Positions 24,641 through 33,863 are shown, counted from the first letter of the stretch. The stretch is DNA of 64,000 bases from Sulfuricaulis sp040901545 (GCF_040901545.1 NZ_JBBDYL010000045.1:1-64000); one strand, 5' to 3'. The notes: generated from the sequence alone by a model not told the origin. Numbers and translations: made by a program.

Positions 24641-26278
24641 TTACATATCCATCCCGCCCATACCACCCATGCCGCCGCCGGACATTTTTTCCTCGTCCTT
24701 CGGCAGCTCGGCGATCATGGCCTCGGTCGTGATCATGAGACCGGCGATGGACGCCGCGTTTTGCAGCGCGATGCGCGTCACCTTGGTCGGATCGAGAATA
24801 CCCATTTTGAGCATGTCGCCATACTCATCGGTCGCGGCGTTGTAGCCGTAGTTGATGTCCTTGCTTTCGGCGACCTTGTGATACACCACGGAGCCCTCGA
24901 TACCGCCGTTTTCCACGATCTGGCGCAGGGGTTCCTGCATGGCGCGGACGGCGATCTGGATGCCGACGTCCTGGTCATGGTTTTCACCTTTGAGCTTATT
25001 GATCGCCGCGACGGCGCGCACCAACGCCACACCACCGCCCGGAACGATGCCTTCCTCGACCGCGGCGCGCGTCGCGTGCAACGCATCTTCCACGCGCGCC
25101 TTCTTTTCCTTCATTTCCATCTCGGTCGCAGCCCCAATCTTGATCACGGCGACACCACCGGCGAGCTTGGCCGCGCGTTCCATCAGTTTTTCCTTGTCGT
25201 AATCGGAGGTGGCCTCCTCGATCTGGGCGCGAATCTGCTTGATGCGGTCTTCGATGTCCTTCTTCTTGCCCGCGCCATCGATGATGGTGGTGTTGTCCTT
25301 ATCCACCACGACACGCTTGGCGGAACCGAGCATGCTGGGTTCGGCCTTTTCGAGGCTCATGCCGAGTTCATCGGAGATCACGGTACCGGCGGTCAGGGTG
25401 GCGATATCCTGCAGCATCGCCTTGCGGCGATCGCCGAAGCCCGGGGCCTTCACGGCGCAGACCTTGAGGATACCGCGGATGTTATTGACCACCAGCGTCG
25501 CCAACGCCTCGCCCTCGACGTCTTCGGAAATGACGAGCATCGGCCGTCCCTGCTTGGCTACGCTCTCGAGGATCGGCAACATTTCGCGAATGTTGGAGAT
25601 CTTTTTCTCGTAGATCAGAATCAGCGGATTCTCGATTTCCGCGCTCATCGTGTCCTGCTTGTTGATGAAGTACGGAGACAAATACCCGCGGTCGAATTGC
25701 ATGCCCTCGACGATTTCCAGTTCGTTGTCGAGACCGGAACCCTCTTCCACCGTGATCACGCCTTCCTTGCCGACCTTCGCCATGGAATCGGCGATGATCT
25801 TGCCGATGGATTCATCGGCATTGGCGGAGATGGTGCCCACCTGGGCGATCTCCTTGGGGTCGGAGCAGGGCTTGGAGATTTTCTTCAGCGCTTCGACGGC
25901 AGCCGACACCGCCTTGTCGATCCCACGCTTGAGGTCCATCGGGTTCATGCCCGCGGCCACGGACTTCAGGCCCTCGCGCAGCATCGCCTGGGCCAGTACG
26001 GTGGCGGTGGTGGTGCCGTCGCCGGCGACATCGGAGGTCTTGGAAGCGACCTCTTTCACCATCTGGGCGCCCATGTTTTCGTATCGGTCTTTAAGTTCGA
26101 TTTCCTTGGCGACGCTGACGCCGTCTTTCGTGACCGTCGGGGCGCCGAAGGACTTCTCCAGCACCACATTGCGGCCCTTGGGACCGAGCGTGATTCTGAC
26201 CGCATCGGCCAGGATGTTGACGCCACGCAGCATACGCGCGCGGGCGGGATCGCTAAAAATTACGTCTTTTGCAGCCAT
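24641..26278 (-). CDS. groL: Chaperonin GroEL (60 kDa)
   Basis: ATP-driven folding chamber subunit forming a double seven-membered ring with GroES caps. The 545 residues start MAAKDVIFSDPARARMLRGV and contain the ATP loop VAGDGTTTATVLAQAMLREG, VEGMQFDRGYLSPYF and IVPGGGVALVRAVAA. The end is the usual GGM-rich tail (MSGGGMGGMGGMDM). Length is close to E. coli (548). It follows groES by about 37 bp on the same strand. Confidence 0.99.
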   Translation of the reverse strand: MAAKDVIFSDPARARMLRGVNILADAVRITLGPKGRNVVLEKSFGAPTVTKDGVSVAKEIELKDRYENMGAQMVKEVASKTSDVAGDGTTTATVLAQAMLREGLKSVAAGMNPMDLKRGIDKAVSAAVEALKKISKPCSDPKEIAQVGTISANADESIGKIIADSMAKVGKEGVITVEEGSGLDNELEIVEGMQFDRGYLSPYFINKQDTMSAEIENPLILIYEKKISNIREMLPILESVAKQGRPMLVISEDVEGEALATLVVNNIRGILKVCAVKAPGFGDRRKAMLQDIATLTAGTVISDELGMSLEKAEPSMLGSAKRVVVDKDNTTIIDGAGKKKDIEDRIKQIRAQIEEATSDYDKEKLMERAAKLAGGVAVIKIGAATEMEMKEKKARVEDALHATRAAVEEGIVPGGGVALVRAVAAINKLKGENHDQDVGIQIAVRAMQEPLRQIVENGGIEGSVVYHKVAESKDINYGYNAATDEYGDMLKMGILDPTKVTRIALQNAASIAGLMITTEAMIAELPKDEEKMSGGGMGGMGGMDM

Positions 26279-26315
26279 GGTGTCCTCTCTTCCTTAAACA
26301 ATTCGCTTGGGTTGA

Positions 26316-26606
26316 TTACTTTTCGACTACGCCCATGATGTCTTCTTCGCGCATCACGAGCAGTTCTTCACTGCCGATCTTGACCTCGGTACCGGAGTAC
26401 TTTCCGAACAGGATCTTGTCGCCGACCTTGACGTCGAGCGGACGGACCTTGCCGTCTTCGAGAATCTTGCCGTGACCCACGGCGATGACTTCGCCCTGAA
26501 TCGGTTTTTCTTTCGCGGTATCGGGAATGACGATGCCGCCGGGCGATTTACGCTCTTCTTCCAGGCGGCGCACGATCACGCGGTCGTGAAGCGGACGGAT
26601 TTTCAC
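26316..26606 (-). CDS. groS: Co-chaperonin GroES (10 kDa)
   Basis: Heptameric lid of GroEL. The conserved body is KIRPLHDRVIVRRLEEE, SPGGIVIPDTAKEKPIQGEV and VGDKILFGKYSGTEVKI. Two starts have good ribosome sites. GTG 26606 (AGGAGA, seven-base spacing) gives the canonical 96-residue MKIRPLHDRV form and is preferred. ATG 26642 (AAGGAG, six-base spacing) adds 12 residues, MSAKPATIGEPS. Both may be used. A CIRCE operator and a strong promoter lie upstream. Confidence 0.96.
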   Translation of the reverse strand: MKIRPLHDRVIVRRLEEERKSPGGIVIPDTAKEKPIQGEVIAVGHGKILEDGKVRPLDVKVGDKILFGKYSGTEVKIGSEELLVMREEDIMGVVEK

Positions 26607-26729
26607 AGATGGTTCTCCTATCGTTGCGGGTTTGGCACTCATGTTGTTCTCCTTCAAAAAAAACTGAATTTGTTCCCTTCCGGGTATTAAAATGGCAAAA
26701 ACCCCATATAACCGGATGCTTACGGCATA

Positions 26730-26756
26730 TTAGCACTCAACCTCAGTGAGTGCTAA
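26730..26756. promoter_or_regulatory. CIRCE operator (HrcA site) of groES-groEL
   Basis: TTAGCACTC, nine bases, GAGTGCTAA: a perfect match to the CIRCE element bound by the heat-shock repressor HrcA. It overlaps the -10 end of the predicted promoter, so HrcA would block transcription at normal temperature. Confidence 0.97.
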
Positions 26757-26783
26757 TGATAATCGGCTGCGGCAGCTTGTCAA
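26756..26783 (-). promoter_or_regulatory. Sigma-70 type promoter of groES-groEL
   Basis: On the reverse strand TTGACA (26783-26778), a 16-base spacer and TATCAT (26761-26756). The -35 box is perfect. The CIRCE operator begins at the last base of the -10 box and covers the expected transcription start. Confidence 0.8.
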
Positions 26784-26797
26784 CCCGGGCAGGGGAC

Positions 26798-27238
26798 TTA
26801 TTCCTCACGGCGTGATTCCCCTTCCAAGGGGGGGCGAGGAGGCTCATCCACCCCGGGACCCGGTTCTCGAGGCGGTGGGGTGCCGCTATCCAAGCGGTTA
26901 AGGCGCAGGTAGTAACGGGTAATGGCCCGCCGCAACGGGGGGGTGAGCAGGATAAAGGCGGCTATGTCAGTCAGAAAACCGGGGATAACCAGCAGAACCC
27001 CGGCCACCAATAAGGCCAATCCCTCCAGCATTTCTTGCGCCGGCGATTCGCCCCGGGCGATCATCCCCTGGACCCGCATGGCGGTGGCAAATCCCTGGAT
27101 ACGGACCAGCCAAATACCACCCACCACACCGGCCACGACCAGCAACAACGTCATGCCCACCCCGATCCGGGATCCGACCTGGATGAACACCGCAATCTCC
27201 GCTATCGGCAGCAAGAACAATAACAGGATGACAATCAT
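26798..27238 (-). CDS. fxsA: FxsA family membrane protein
   Basis: A 146-residue inner-membrane protein, known in E. coli as a suppressor of phage T7 exclusion by F plasmid; its cellular role is unclear. It has two hydrophobic hairpins (MIVILLLFLLPIAEIAVFIQ, LLLVVAGVVGGIWLVRIQGF and LEGLALLVAGVLLVIPGFLT, DIAAFILLTPPLRRAI). The C-terminus is rich in proline and glutamate. It is commonly found just upstream of groES in gammaproteobacteria, as here, but the CIRCE promoter lies after it. Confidence 0.92.
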   Translation of the reverse strand: MIVILLLFLLPIAEIAVFIQVGSRIGVGMTLLLVVAGVVGGIWLVRIQGFATAMRVQGMIARGESPAQEMLEGLALLVAGVLLVIPGFLTDIAAFILLTPPLRRAITRYYLRLNRLDSGTPPPREPGPGVDEPPRPPLEGESRREE

Positions 27239-27389
27239 TCAGAGTACCCGGGCCTCCCGGTTGGACAACGGGAGCATAACCGGTCGGCCTCGGCCCCGCC
27301 TACATGCACTTCAATGGCGCGCATTCGCTACAATGACAGAAACTCAACAAACATCCTCGGCCTGACCTAGCGGAACACCAGAAAAATCA

Positions 27390-27716
27390 GTGAAACAGCA
27401 TGCATATCAGCTGGTTCTGACGACCTGTCCCGATGTCGCGACGGCGGAACGCATCGCCCAGGCACTGGTCAGCGAACGTCTTGCGGCCTGCGTCAATATT
27501 CTCCCCATCGCCAAGTCAATCTATTTATGGAAGGGCCAGGTGGAGTCCGCCGCTGAACATCTACTTATTATCAAGTCCATGGTGCGGGGCTACCGCATGA
27601 TTCAAAAACGGATTCTAGACTTGCATCCCTATGAACTTCCCGAAGTGATCGCGGTCCCTGTTACCGGGGGCTTTGCCGATTATCTTGCCTGGATCCGTGA
27701 CCCGGATAAAACATGA
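27390..27716 (+). CDS. cutA: Divalent-cation tolerance protein CutA
   Basis: A small trimeric protein of 108 residues with the CutA1 fold. Recognised by VLTTCPDVATAERIAQALVS, ERLAACVNILPIAKSIYLWK, AEHLLIIKSMVRGYRMIQKR and HPYELPEVIAVPVTGG. It was first linked to copper tolerance, though its biochemical role is debated. GTG 27390 is the only sensible start. Its stop overlaps the dsbD start (ATGA); cutA-dsbD is a common pair. Confidence 0.96.
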   Translation: MKQHAYQLVLTTCPDVATAERIAQALVSERLAACVNILPIAKSIYLWKGQVESAAEHLLIIKSMVRGYRMIQKRILDLHPYELPEVIAVPVTGGFADYLAWIRDPDKT

Positions 27717-29998
27717 TCTTTAAAATTCTCGTTGCTTCGGTTTCGCTGTTCCTGTCTCCGGTGCATGCCGCGCAATCCCAGGAACAGGAAGAGTTGCTCG
27801 AACCCGACCAGGCCTTCCAGCTTTCCACCCGTGTAATTGACACAACGACTCTCGAGGCGAGTTGGCAGATCGCGCCCGGGTATTACCTGTACCGGGACAA
27901 GTTCAAATTCGAGCCTCTCGACGGTACCAAGATCGACAGCCCAATTTTTCCGCGTGGCAAGAAAAAGCAGGATCCGTTTTTCGGCGAGGTCGAGACTTAT
28001 ACCAAGTCCGTCAAGATACGCGTGCCTTACACGCGGCAGCAAGGGGTACAGACGGCGCAACTACGGATCACCGCACAGGGATGCAATGAACCGGTCGGGG
28101 TTTGTTATCCCCCGATTGTAAAAGATGTGGTTTTCAAACTGCCGCCGGCAACCGGAACCGGCGCGCGCGCCGCAGGGTCGTCCAGCGCCCCGGTGGTTGA
28201 AATAAGCTCCCTGGGTGACTTTACGCGCGGACCCGCATTGATGAGCGGCGCCGTGGAACCCGTAGACCCGGAAATGGCTTTCATCGTGAGCGTCTCGGCC
28301 CCGGGTGGCAGCAACCTGCTCGCCCGTTTCGACGTGGACGAGTGTTGTTATCTGTACCGCGACAAAACCAGCTTTGAACTCGCGGCGGTTGACGGTGGCG
28401 CGGCACCCGCCGGGATCCGGCTGGGGCCCTACTCCCTGCCACCGGGCAAGGCCAAAACCGATGAGTTCTTCGGCGAGACGGAAGTTTATTACACCGGCAT
28501 TGAGGTCAGATTGGCGGTTGCCGGTTCGACCGCGCCGAATGCAAAGTTCCAGCTCAAGGTCAACTATCAGGGCTGTTCGGAAAAAGGCGTGGTCATCTGT
28601 TATCCGCCGACCACCAAAACTTTCGGGATCGAGTCGCGCCAAGGCGGTTTGGCCGTCGTGGCCGGACCGGCGGTGGCCTCCTATTCATCTTCATCGAAGC
28701 TAGGCGGACAACGCGATCAGCGCGGTTTGGTTTTATCCGTGCTGGCTGCCTTTGTCGGTGGATTGCTGCTCACCTTCACGCCCTGTGTCCTGCCGATGGT
28801 TCCGATTCTCTCGGGAGTTATCGTGGGCCAAGGCAACACGCACCTGAGCAAACTGCGAGGAGGATTGCTGTCATACAGTTACGTGCTCGGGACGGCCGTC
28901 ACGTATACCGTGGCCGGCGTTTTCGCCGGATACAGCGGTGAACAGTTGCAGGCGTACTTCCAGAATCCCTGGGCTATCGGCGCTTTCAGTGCCCTGCTGG
29001 TGGTACTGGCGCTGTCCCTGTTTGGATTCTACGAGTTGCAGCTGCCCCATTTCATTCAGTTGCACCTGCACCGCCGCACGCGTCACCTGAAGGGGGGCAG
29101 TATCGTTGGTGTGTTTGTGCTGGGCTTGATTTCAGCGCTCATCATCGGCGCCTGTGTTTCGCCGGTGTTGATCTCGGCGTTGGGGGCTGCCATCGCCAGC
29201 AAGGATCCCGTGCTCGGTGGGGGCATCATGTTCGCGCTGGCTCATGGACAAGGGGTTATCCTGATAGCGCTGGGGATCGGCGCCGGATTCCTGTTGCCCA
29301 AGGTCGGCAAATGGATGGATCGTGTGAAACACCTGTTTGGCGTGCTGCTGATCGCCGTAGCCATATATCTTCTGGGTTATTTGCCCGAGGTGCCGGTACT
29401 GTTCCTGTGGTCGGCGTTGTTCATCATCTCCGCGGTCTATCTCGGCGCCGTGCAAAGCCTGCCGCAGAATGCCAGCGGTTGGCGCTACTTATGGAAGGGA
29501 GTGGGGCTGTTTTTGCTGATATGGGGCGTGCTGGCGCTGGTCGGCGGATTCTCCGGATACCGGGATATATTCAGTCCGCTGCCGCTATCTGCCCTGTCTT
29601 CGAACCCGGGGACCGCGATCCCATCTCAGGAAGGCCGCTTGTTCGAGCGGGTCAACACCGTGCGCGCACTGGAAGATCGGCTGGCGGCCGCCAAAGCAGC
29701 CCGGAAACCGGTCATCCTCGATTATTACGCCGACTGGTGCACCGATTGCCTGCGCATGGAAAACTCCACCTTTGCCGACCCCGGGGTGCGTGATGAATTG
29801 CGCAACCGGTTTGTGCTGTTGCAAGCCGACGTGACCGATCCGAATGACCCGGAAGGCAAAGCGATCAAACGCCGGTTCGGCGTCTACGGGCCGCCGGCGA
29901 TGTTATTCTTCGCGCCGGATGGAGCAGAGCGCCGGGACATGCGTACCTACGGATTCCGCAACGTGGATGAATTTCTCATCCTGGTGCGGAAAATCTGA
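27713..29998 (+). CDS. dsbD: Thiol:disulfide interchange protein DsbD with two N-terminal domains
   Basis: DsbD carries electrons from cytoplasmic thioredoxin across the inner membrane to periplasmic thiol proteins. After a signal peptide this 761-residue protein has two consecutive DsbD-alpha type domains (about 25-145 and 175-310), each with YLYRDK, FFGE and a cysteine pair (QGCNEPVGVCYPP and QGCSEKGVVICYPP). The membrane core follows (about 335-620) with FTPCVLPMVPILSGVIVG and IGACVSPVLISALGA. The last part is a thioredoxin-like domain with YADWCTDCLRME. E. coli DsbD (565 residues) has only one alpha domain, so the doubling accounts for the extra length. Confidence 0.95.
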   Translation: MIFKILVASVSLFLSPVHAAQSQEQEELLEPDQAFQLSTRVIDTTTLEASWQIAPGYYLYRDKFKFEPLDGTKIDSPIFPRGKKKQDPFFGEVETYTKSVKIRVPYTRQQGVQTAQLRITAQGCNEPVGVCYPPIVKDVVFKLPPATGTGARAAGSSSAPVVEISSLGDFTRGPALMSGAVEPVDPEMAFIVSVSAPGGSNLLARFDVDECCYLYRDKTSFELAAVDGGAAPAGIRLGPYSLPPGKAKTDEFFGETEVYYTGIEVRLAVAGSTAPNAKFQLKVNYQGCSEKGVVICYPPTTKTFGIESRQGGLAVVAGPAVASYSSSSKLGGQRDQRGLVLSVLAAFVGGLLLTFTPCVLPMVPILSGVIVGQGNTHLSKLRGGLLSYSYVLGTAVTYTVAGVFAGYSGEQLQAYFQNPWAIGAFSALLVVLALSLFGFYELQLPHFIQLHLHRRTRHLKGGSIVGVFVLGLISALIIGACVSPVLISALGAAIASKDPVLGGGIMFALAHGQGVILIALGIGAGFLLPKVGKWMDRVKHLFGVLLIAVAIYLLGYLPEVPVLFLWSALFIISAVYLGAVQSLPQNASGWRYLWKGVGLFLLIWGVLALVGGFSGYRDIFSPLPLSALSSNPGTAIPSQEGRLFERVNTVRALEDRLAAAKAARKPVILDYYADWCTDCLRMENSTFADPGVRDELRNRFVLLQADVTDPNDPEGKAIKRRFGVYGPPAMLFFAPDGAERRDMRTYGFRNVDEFLILVRKI

Positions 29999-30022
29999 AC
30001 ACGCCAGCGCCTCCATTCGGAC

Positions 30023-30601
30023 TTGATTTCCCCCCCTTTCAAGAATTTGATCCTGCTCATCGCGGCGGTGGCCGCGCTGGTAGCCGGTTACCGCTTGTCG
30101 CTTTCATTGCAATCATCCGCTACCACACCTACGACCGCCGTCGCCTACGGCGGCGGTCAGGCCATCGACTTTACGCTGAACGATGTGGAGGGGAAGAACC
30201 GCTCCTTGAAGGAATGGCACGGCCAGGTCATCGTGCTGAATTTCTGGGCCACCTGGTGCCCGCCGTGCCGGGAGGAAATCCCGCTCCTGATTAAACTGCA
30301 ACAACAGTATGCGGCTAATAATCTTCAGGTGATCGGGGTCGCCATCGACAACTTGAACGCTGTCCGGAGTTACCGCGAAACTGTGGGCATGAATTACCCC
30401 ACCCTCCTCGGTGATGACAACACCATGCAGCTAATCGCCGACTACGGCAATCGTTCGGGGTCCCTGCCCTACACCGTCATCATCGACCGCCACGGCGCGA
30501 TCGCCGCCCGCAAGCTCGGTATCTTCACCCGGGCGGAATTGGAATCCCTGCTGGATCCGCTATTGACCAAAACGCCGCCCCTGTCCCCGAAACCATCCTG
30601 A
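30023..30601 (+). CDS. TlpA/ResA-like periplasmic thioredoxin
   Basis: A 192-residue membrane-anchored thiol-disulfide protein. One N-terminal hydrophobic segment (NLILLIAAVAALVAGYRLSL) is followed by a TlpA-like redoxin domain with DFTLNDVEGKNRSLKEWHGQ, FWATWCPPCREEIPLLIKLQ and the cis-proline region GSLPYTVIIDRHG. Start is TTG 30023. It lies 24 bp after dsbD and is a plausible electron acceptor of it, for example in cytochrome c or copper-protein maturation. Confidence 0.9.
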   Translation: MISPPFKNLILLIAAVAALVAGYRLSLSLQSSATTPTTAVAYGGGQAIDFTLNDVEGKNRSLKEWHGQVIVLNFWATWCPPCREEIPLLIKLQQQYAANNLQVIGVAIDNLNAVRSYRETVGMNYPTLLGDDNTMQLIADYGNRSGSLPYTVIIDRHGAIAARKLGIFTRAELESLLDPLLTKTPPLSPKPS

Positions 30602-30812
30602 AACTTCGCTGATTTCGCTTATTTATCAGGCCAGTGACCAGCGTTCCGGCTAGTCGCATGGCCGGCTGGACAAGTTATCGATTGGCATGCACAATGTAAG
30701 AAGAACGAAGATCGCTACAAATACATGCATAATTCACGGAAGATCGCGAAAATATTCGCTAGTTGCGCTTGCAACCTGGGACGGCGGGTTCCACGCCCCA
30801 CGGTGAAACCCC

Positions 30813-31253
30813 ATGGCTGAAATTCTGGTATTGAATGGGCCCAATCTTAACCTCCTCGGGACCCGGGAACCGGAACACTACGGCACCATGACGCTTGAGG
30901 CCATCAATGAGCGCCTGGCGCGCCAGGGCCAGGCCGCCGGCCATCGTCTGAGCTTTTATCAGAGCAATGCCGAACATGAGCTGGTCGGCCGGGTCCAGCA
31001 GGCGATCAAGGACAACGTGGCGTTCATACTCCTCAATCCGGCCGCCTTTACCCACACCAGCGTCGCCTTGCGCGACGCCATGGCCGCGGCGCGCATACCG
31101 TTTATCGAGGTGCACCTGTCCAACGTCCAGGCCCGCGAGTCGTTCCGGAAGCATTCCTATTTCTCCGATCTCGCTGTCGGCGTGATCAGCGGCTTGGGGG
31201 CCCAGGGATACGAGCTGGCGCTGACCGCCGCCCTGGAGCGGTTAAAAAAATAA
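30813..31253 (+). CDS. aroQ: 3-dehydroquinate dehydratase, type II
   Basis: Third step of the shikimate pathway, converting 3-dehydroquinate to 3-dehydroshikimate. The 146-residue dodecamer-type enzyme shows LNGPNLNLLGTREPEHYGTM, FYQSNAEHELVGRVQQA, LLNPAAFTHTSVALRDAMAA and FIEVHLSNVQARESFRKHSY. Length is typical. It precedes accB by 13 bp, the arrangement found in many proteobacteria. Confidence 0.98.
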   Translation: MAEILVLNGPNLNLLGTREPEHYGTMTLEAINERLARQGQAAGHRLSFYQSNAEHELVGRVQQAIKDNVAFILLNPAAFTHTSVALRDAMAAARIPFIEVHLSNVQARESFRKHSYFSDLAVGVISGLGAQGYELALTAALERLKK

Positions 31254-31266
31254 CGCAAGCCTCGAC

Positions 31267-31722
31267 ATGGATATACGCAAAGTCAAAAAGCTGATTGAAA
31301 TGCTGGAGGATTCGAATCTCGGCGAGATCGAAATTCGTGAAGGCGAGGAATCGATCCGCATCAGCCGGGCGAGTTCCAGTGGCGCGCCCGTGGTGACCAT
31401 GTCCCACGCGCCCCCCGCCCCACCGGCCGCCGTGGCGCCCCCCGTGGGAGTTCCCGTTGCCCCGCCACCGGCCGCCACCGTGCCGGCCGGACAGACGATC
31501 ACCTCTCCCATGGTCGGGACGTTCTATCGTTCCGCGTCGCCCGACGCCCCGCCGTTTGTCGATGTCGGCAAACCGGTCAACGTCGGTGACACCCTGTGTA
31601 TCATCGAAGCCATGAAGATGATGAACGAAATCGAGTCCGACAAGGCGGGCGTCATTAAAGCCATCGTGAAGGAAAACGGCCAGCCGGTGGAGTTCGGCGA
31701 GGTCCTGTTTATCATCGAATAA
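31267..31722 (+). CDS. accB: Biotin carboxyl carrier protein of acetyl-CoA carboxylase
   Basis: Carries biotin for fatty-acid synthesis. The 151 residues have an N-terminal helical part (MDIRKVKKLIEMLEDSNLGE), a long Ala/Pro linker around 47-75 and a C-terminal biotinyl domain. Lys117 in IIEAMKMMNEIESDK is the biotinylation site. The gene lies between aroQ and accC with very short gaps. Confidence 0.98.
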   Translation: MDIRKVKKLIEMLEDSNLGEIEIREGEESIRISRASSSGAPVVTMSHAPPAPPAAVAPPVGVPVAPPPAATVPAGQTITSPMVGTFYRSASPDAPPFVDVGKPVNVGDTLCIIEAMKMMNEIESDKAGVIKAIVKENGQPVEFGEVLFIIE

Positions 31723-31725
31723 CGC

Positions 31726-33066
31726 ATGATTGAAAAAGTGGTCATCGCCAACCGCGGCGAGATAGCGTTGCGTATCCAGCGCGCCTGCCGGGCGCTCGGC
31801 ATTCGCACCGTGGCGCTGCATTCCGAGGCCGACCGCGAGGCCAAGTACGTCAAGCTCGCCGACGAGTCCGTGTGCATCGGCCCGGCGCGCGCCGCGGACA
31901 GCTACCTGAATATCCCGGCCGTGATCAGCGCCGCCGAGGTCACCGACGCGCAGGCGATCCATCCCGGCTACGGCTTCCTCTCGGAGAACGCCGACTTCGC
32001 CGAGCGCGTGGAACAGAGCGGTTTCATATTCATCGGCCCCAAAGCCGAGACCATCCGGCTCATGGGCGACAAAATTTCCGCCATTCGCGCGATGAAAAAA
32101 GCCGGGGTGCCCTGCGTTCCCGGCTCCGACGGCCCGCTCGGCAGCGGTGAAAAAGAGAGCCACCGGCTGGCCGCGCATATCGGTTACCCGGTTCTCATCA
32201 AGGCCGCGGCGGGCGGCGGCGGCAAGGGCATGCGCGTGGTGCACACCGAGGCGGCGCTGCTGAATGCCGTGTCGCTGACCAAGACCGAGGCCAAGGCGGC
32301 TTTCGGCAATGACACGGTCTACCTGGAAAAATATCTCGACAACCCCCGCCACATCGAATTCCAGGTGCTGGCCGACACCCATGGGCATGCGATCCATCTG
32401 GGGGAACGCGACTGCTCGATGCAGCGTCGGCATCAAAAGGTGATTGAGGAATGTCCCGCCCCGGGGCTGCCCGAAAAACTCCGTCACAAGATGGGCGATC
32501 GCTGTGCCGAGGCGTGCCGCAAGATTCAATACCGCGGCGCCGGAACGTTCGAGTTCCTGTACCAGGACGGGGAATTTTATTTCATCGAGATGAATACCCG
32601 CTTGCAGGTCGAGCACCCGATCACGGAAATGGTCACCGGCGTGGACATCGTGCGCGAGCAGCTGCGTATCGCCGCCGGCGAAAGGCTGGCTTACCGCCAG
32701 AAGGACATCGCCTGGCGCGGGCACGCCATCGAATGCCGCATCAACGCCGAGGATCCGAAAACCTTCACCCCCTCACCGGGACGAATTACCGCCTGGCACC
32801 CGCCCGGCGGACCGGGCATCCGCGTGGACTCGCACGTGTACAACAACTACACGGTGCCGCCGTTCTACGATTCCATGATCGCCAAGCTCATCGCCTTCGG
32901 CGACACGCGCGATATGGCGCTGGCGCGCATGCGCATCGCGCTCTCCGAGATGATCGTGGACGGCATCAAGACCAACATCGCGTTGCACCAGGACATCATG
33001 AACGACGCCGCCTTCATCCGCGGCGGCGCGAATATTCACTACCTTCAAAAGAAACTCGGGCTCTGA
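31726..33066 (+). CDS. accC: Biotin carboxylase of acetyl-CoA carboxylase
   Basis: ATP-grasp enzyme that carboxylates the biotin on AccB. The 446 residues contain KVVIANRGEIALRIQRACRA, HPGYGFLSENADFAERVEQ, the glycine-rich KAAAGGGGKGMRVVH, HLGERDCSMQRRHQKVIEEC and FIEMNTRLQVEHPITEMVTG. Length fits E. coli (449). In many proteobacteria prmA comes next; here a 9.8-kb leftward block intervenes. Confidence 0.98.
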   Translation: MIEKVVIANRGEIALRIQRACRALGIRTVALHSEADREAKYVKLADESVCIGPARAADSYLNIPAVISAAEVTDAQAIHPGYGFLSENADFAERVEQSGFIFIGPKAETIRLMGDKISAIRAMKKAGVPCVPGSDGPLGSGEKESHRLAAHIGYPVLIKAAAGGGGKGMRVVHTEAALLNAVSLTKTEAKAAFGNDTVYLEKYLDNPRHIEFQVLADTHGHAIHLGERDCSMQRRHQKVIEECPAPGLPEKLRHKMGDRCAEACRKIQYRGAGTFEFLYQDGEFYFIEMNTRLQVEHPITEMVTGVDIVREQLRIAAGERLAYRQKDIAWRGHAIECRINAEDPKTFTPSPGRITAWHPPGGPGIRVDSHVYNNYTVPPFYDSMIAKLIAFGDTRDMALARMRIALSEMIVDGIKTNIALHQDIMNDAAFIRGGANIHYLQKKLGL

Positions 33067-33122
33067 CACCCACTCCCGCAGCACATGATCGTTGCACGGT
33101 AACCCGTGTCGCTACCCGCTAC

Positions 33123-33863
33123 TCAATTCCCGAGCCACAAACTCTTGTCCGATCTTTCGCGGTCGTACTTGACCTTGCCGGTGTTACCCTCTTTCCATTC
33201 CTGCGCCTCTTGCGGCGCGAGATAAGGGCTCTTGCCCTCGTGCGTCCGCCCACGGTGGTCGTTATAGCGGTAGCGGACAACCCATTGCGGTACCCGGTTG
33301 ATCGAGAAGCTGGTCGGCTCCACCGCCGTAACGACCGCCTCGGCCGACATGCCAACGCGCAACAACCGCGCGCGCGACAGACGCTTGCCGAGGGAGAACA
33401 CGACAATGGTCCCGCCCGCCAGTGCGAAAACTCCGCCGAGGCCGGTCATGATCGCGGGCCCAACCCAGTCGGGTTTACCGGCGACCCGGTTCGATGTTGG
33501 ATTGTTCGGCAAATACGAAACCGTCACCGGCCCCTGCTCCTGTAAGCGCTCCCAGAGATGCACGTCCACCTTGCTACTGCCCTCGTGCGGAATGCCGTTC
33601 GAAGGCTGGAATCGGTAGCTGACCCAGTATTCGGTGCTGGTACTGGACCCGCCGCTGCTGGACCTGCTGCGTGCAGTACGAATATCGCGCGTGAGCACTT
33701 TGCCCTCGGTGTTCACCGCCGCGGCGGCGAAACGCTGCTCGGACTGCCACATGAAATAACCGCCGATGGCGAAGGGAATGCCCACCACCAGCCAGATGCC
33801 GCCGAAAACCAGGCCGAAGTTGCGGCGGATGAATGAACCGCCGAGCGTCAGATGCATAGCCAT
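33123..33863 (-). CDS. DUF3592-like membrane protein
   Basis: A 246-residue protein with two membrane segments, one near the N-terminus (FGLVFGGIWLVVGIPFAIGG) and one in the middle (IMTGLGGVFALAGGTIVVFS). Two similar extracytoplasmic parts contain TEYWVSYRFQPSNG, GPVTVSYLPNNPTSNRVAG and VVRYRYNDHRGRTHEG. The VSYLPNNP-type motif before a proline/arginine turn is typical of DUF3592 proteins, whose function is unknown. ATG 33863 has a GGAGA ribosome site. It is the last gene of the leftward island and converges with accC. Confidence 0.7.
   Translation of the reverse strand: MAMHLTLGGSFIRRNFGLVFGGIWLVVGIPFAIGGYFMWQSEQRFAAAAVNTEGKVLTRDIRTARSRSSSGGSSTSTEYWVSYRFQPSNGIPHEGSSKVDVHLWERLQEQGPVTVSYLPNNPTSNRVAGKPDWVGPAIMTGLGGVFALAGGTIVVFSLGKRLSRARLLRVGMSAEAVVTAVEPTSFSINRVPQWVVRYRYNDHRGRTHEGKSPYLAPQEAQEWKEGNTGKVKYDRERSDKSLWLGN

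Noticed and set aside
24614..26338. Long open frame of 574 codons opposite groEL
   Set aside because: It is the antisense shadow of groEL; groEL itself is unmistakable and the antisense protein is rich in His and Asp with no domain.
31186..32724. 512-codon reverse frame opposite accB/accC
   Set aside because: Antisense shadow of two certain genes; its glycine/histidine-rich sequence mirrors the accB linker.
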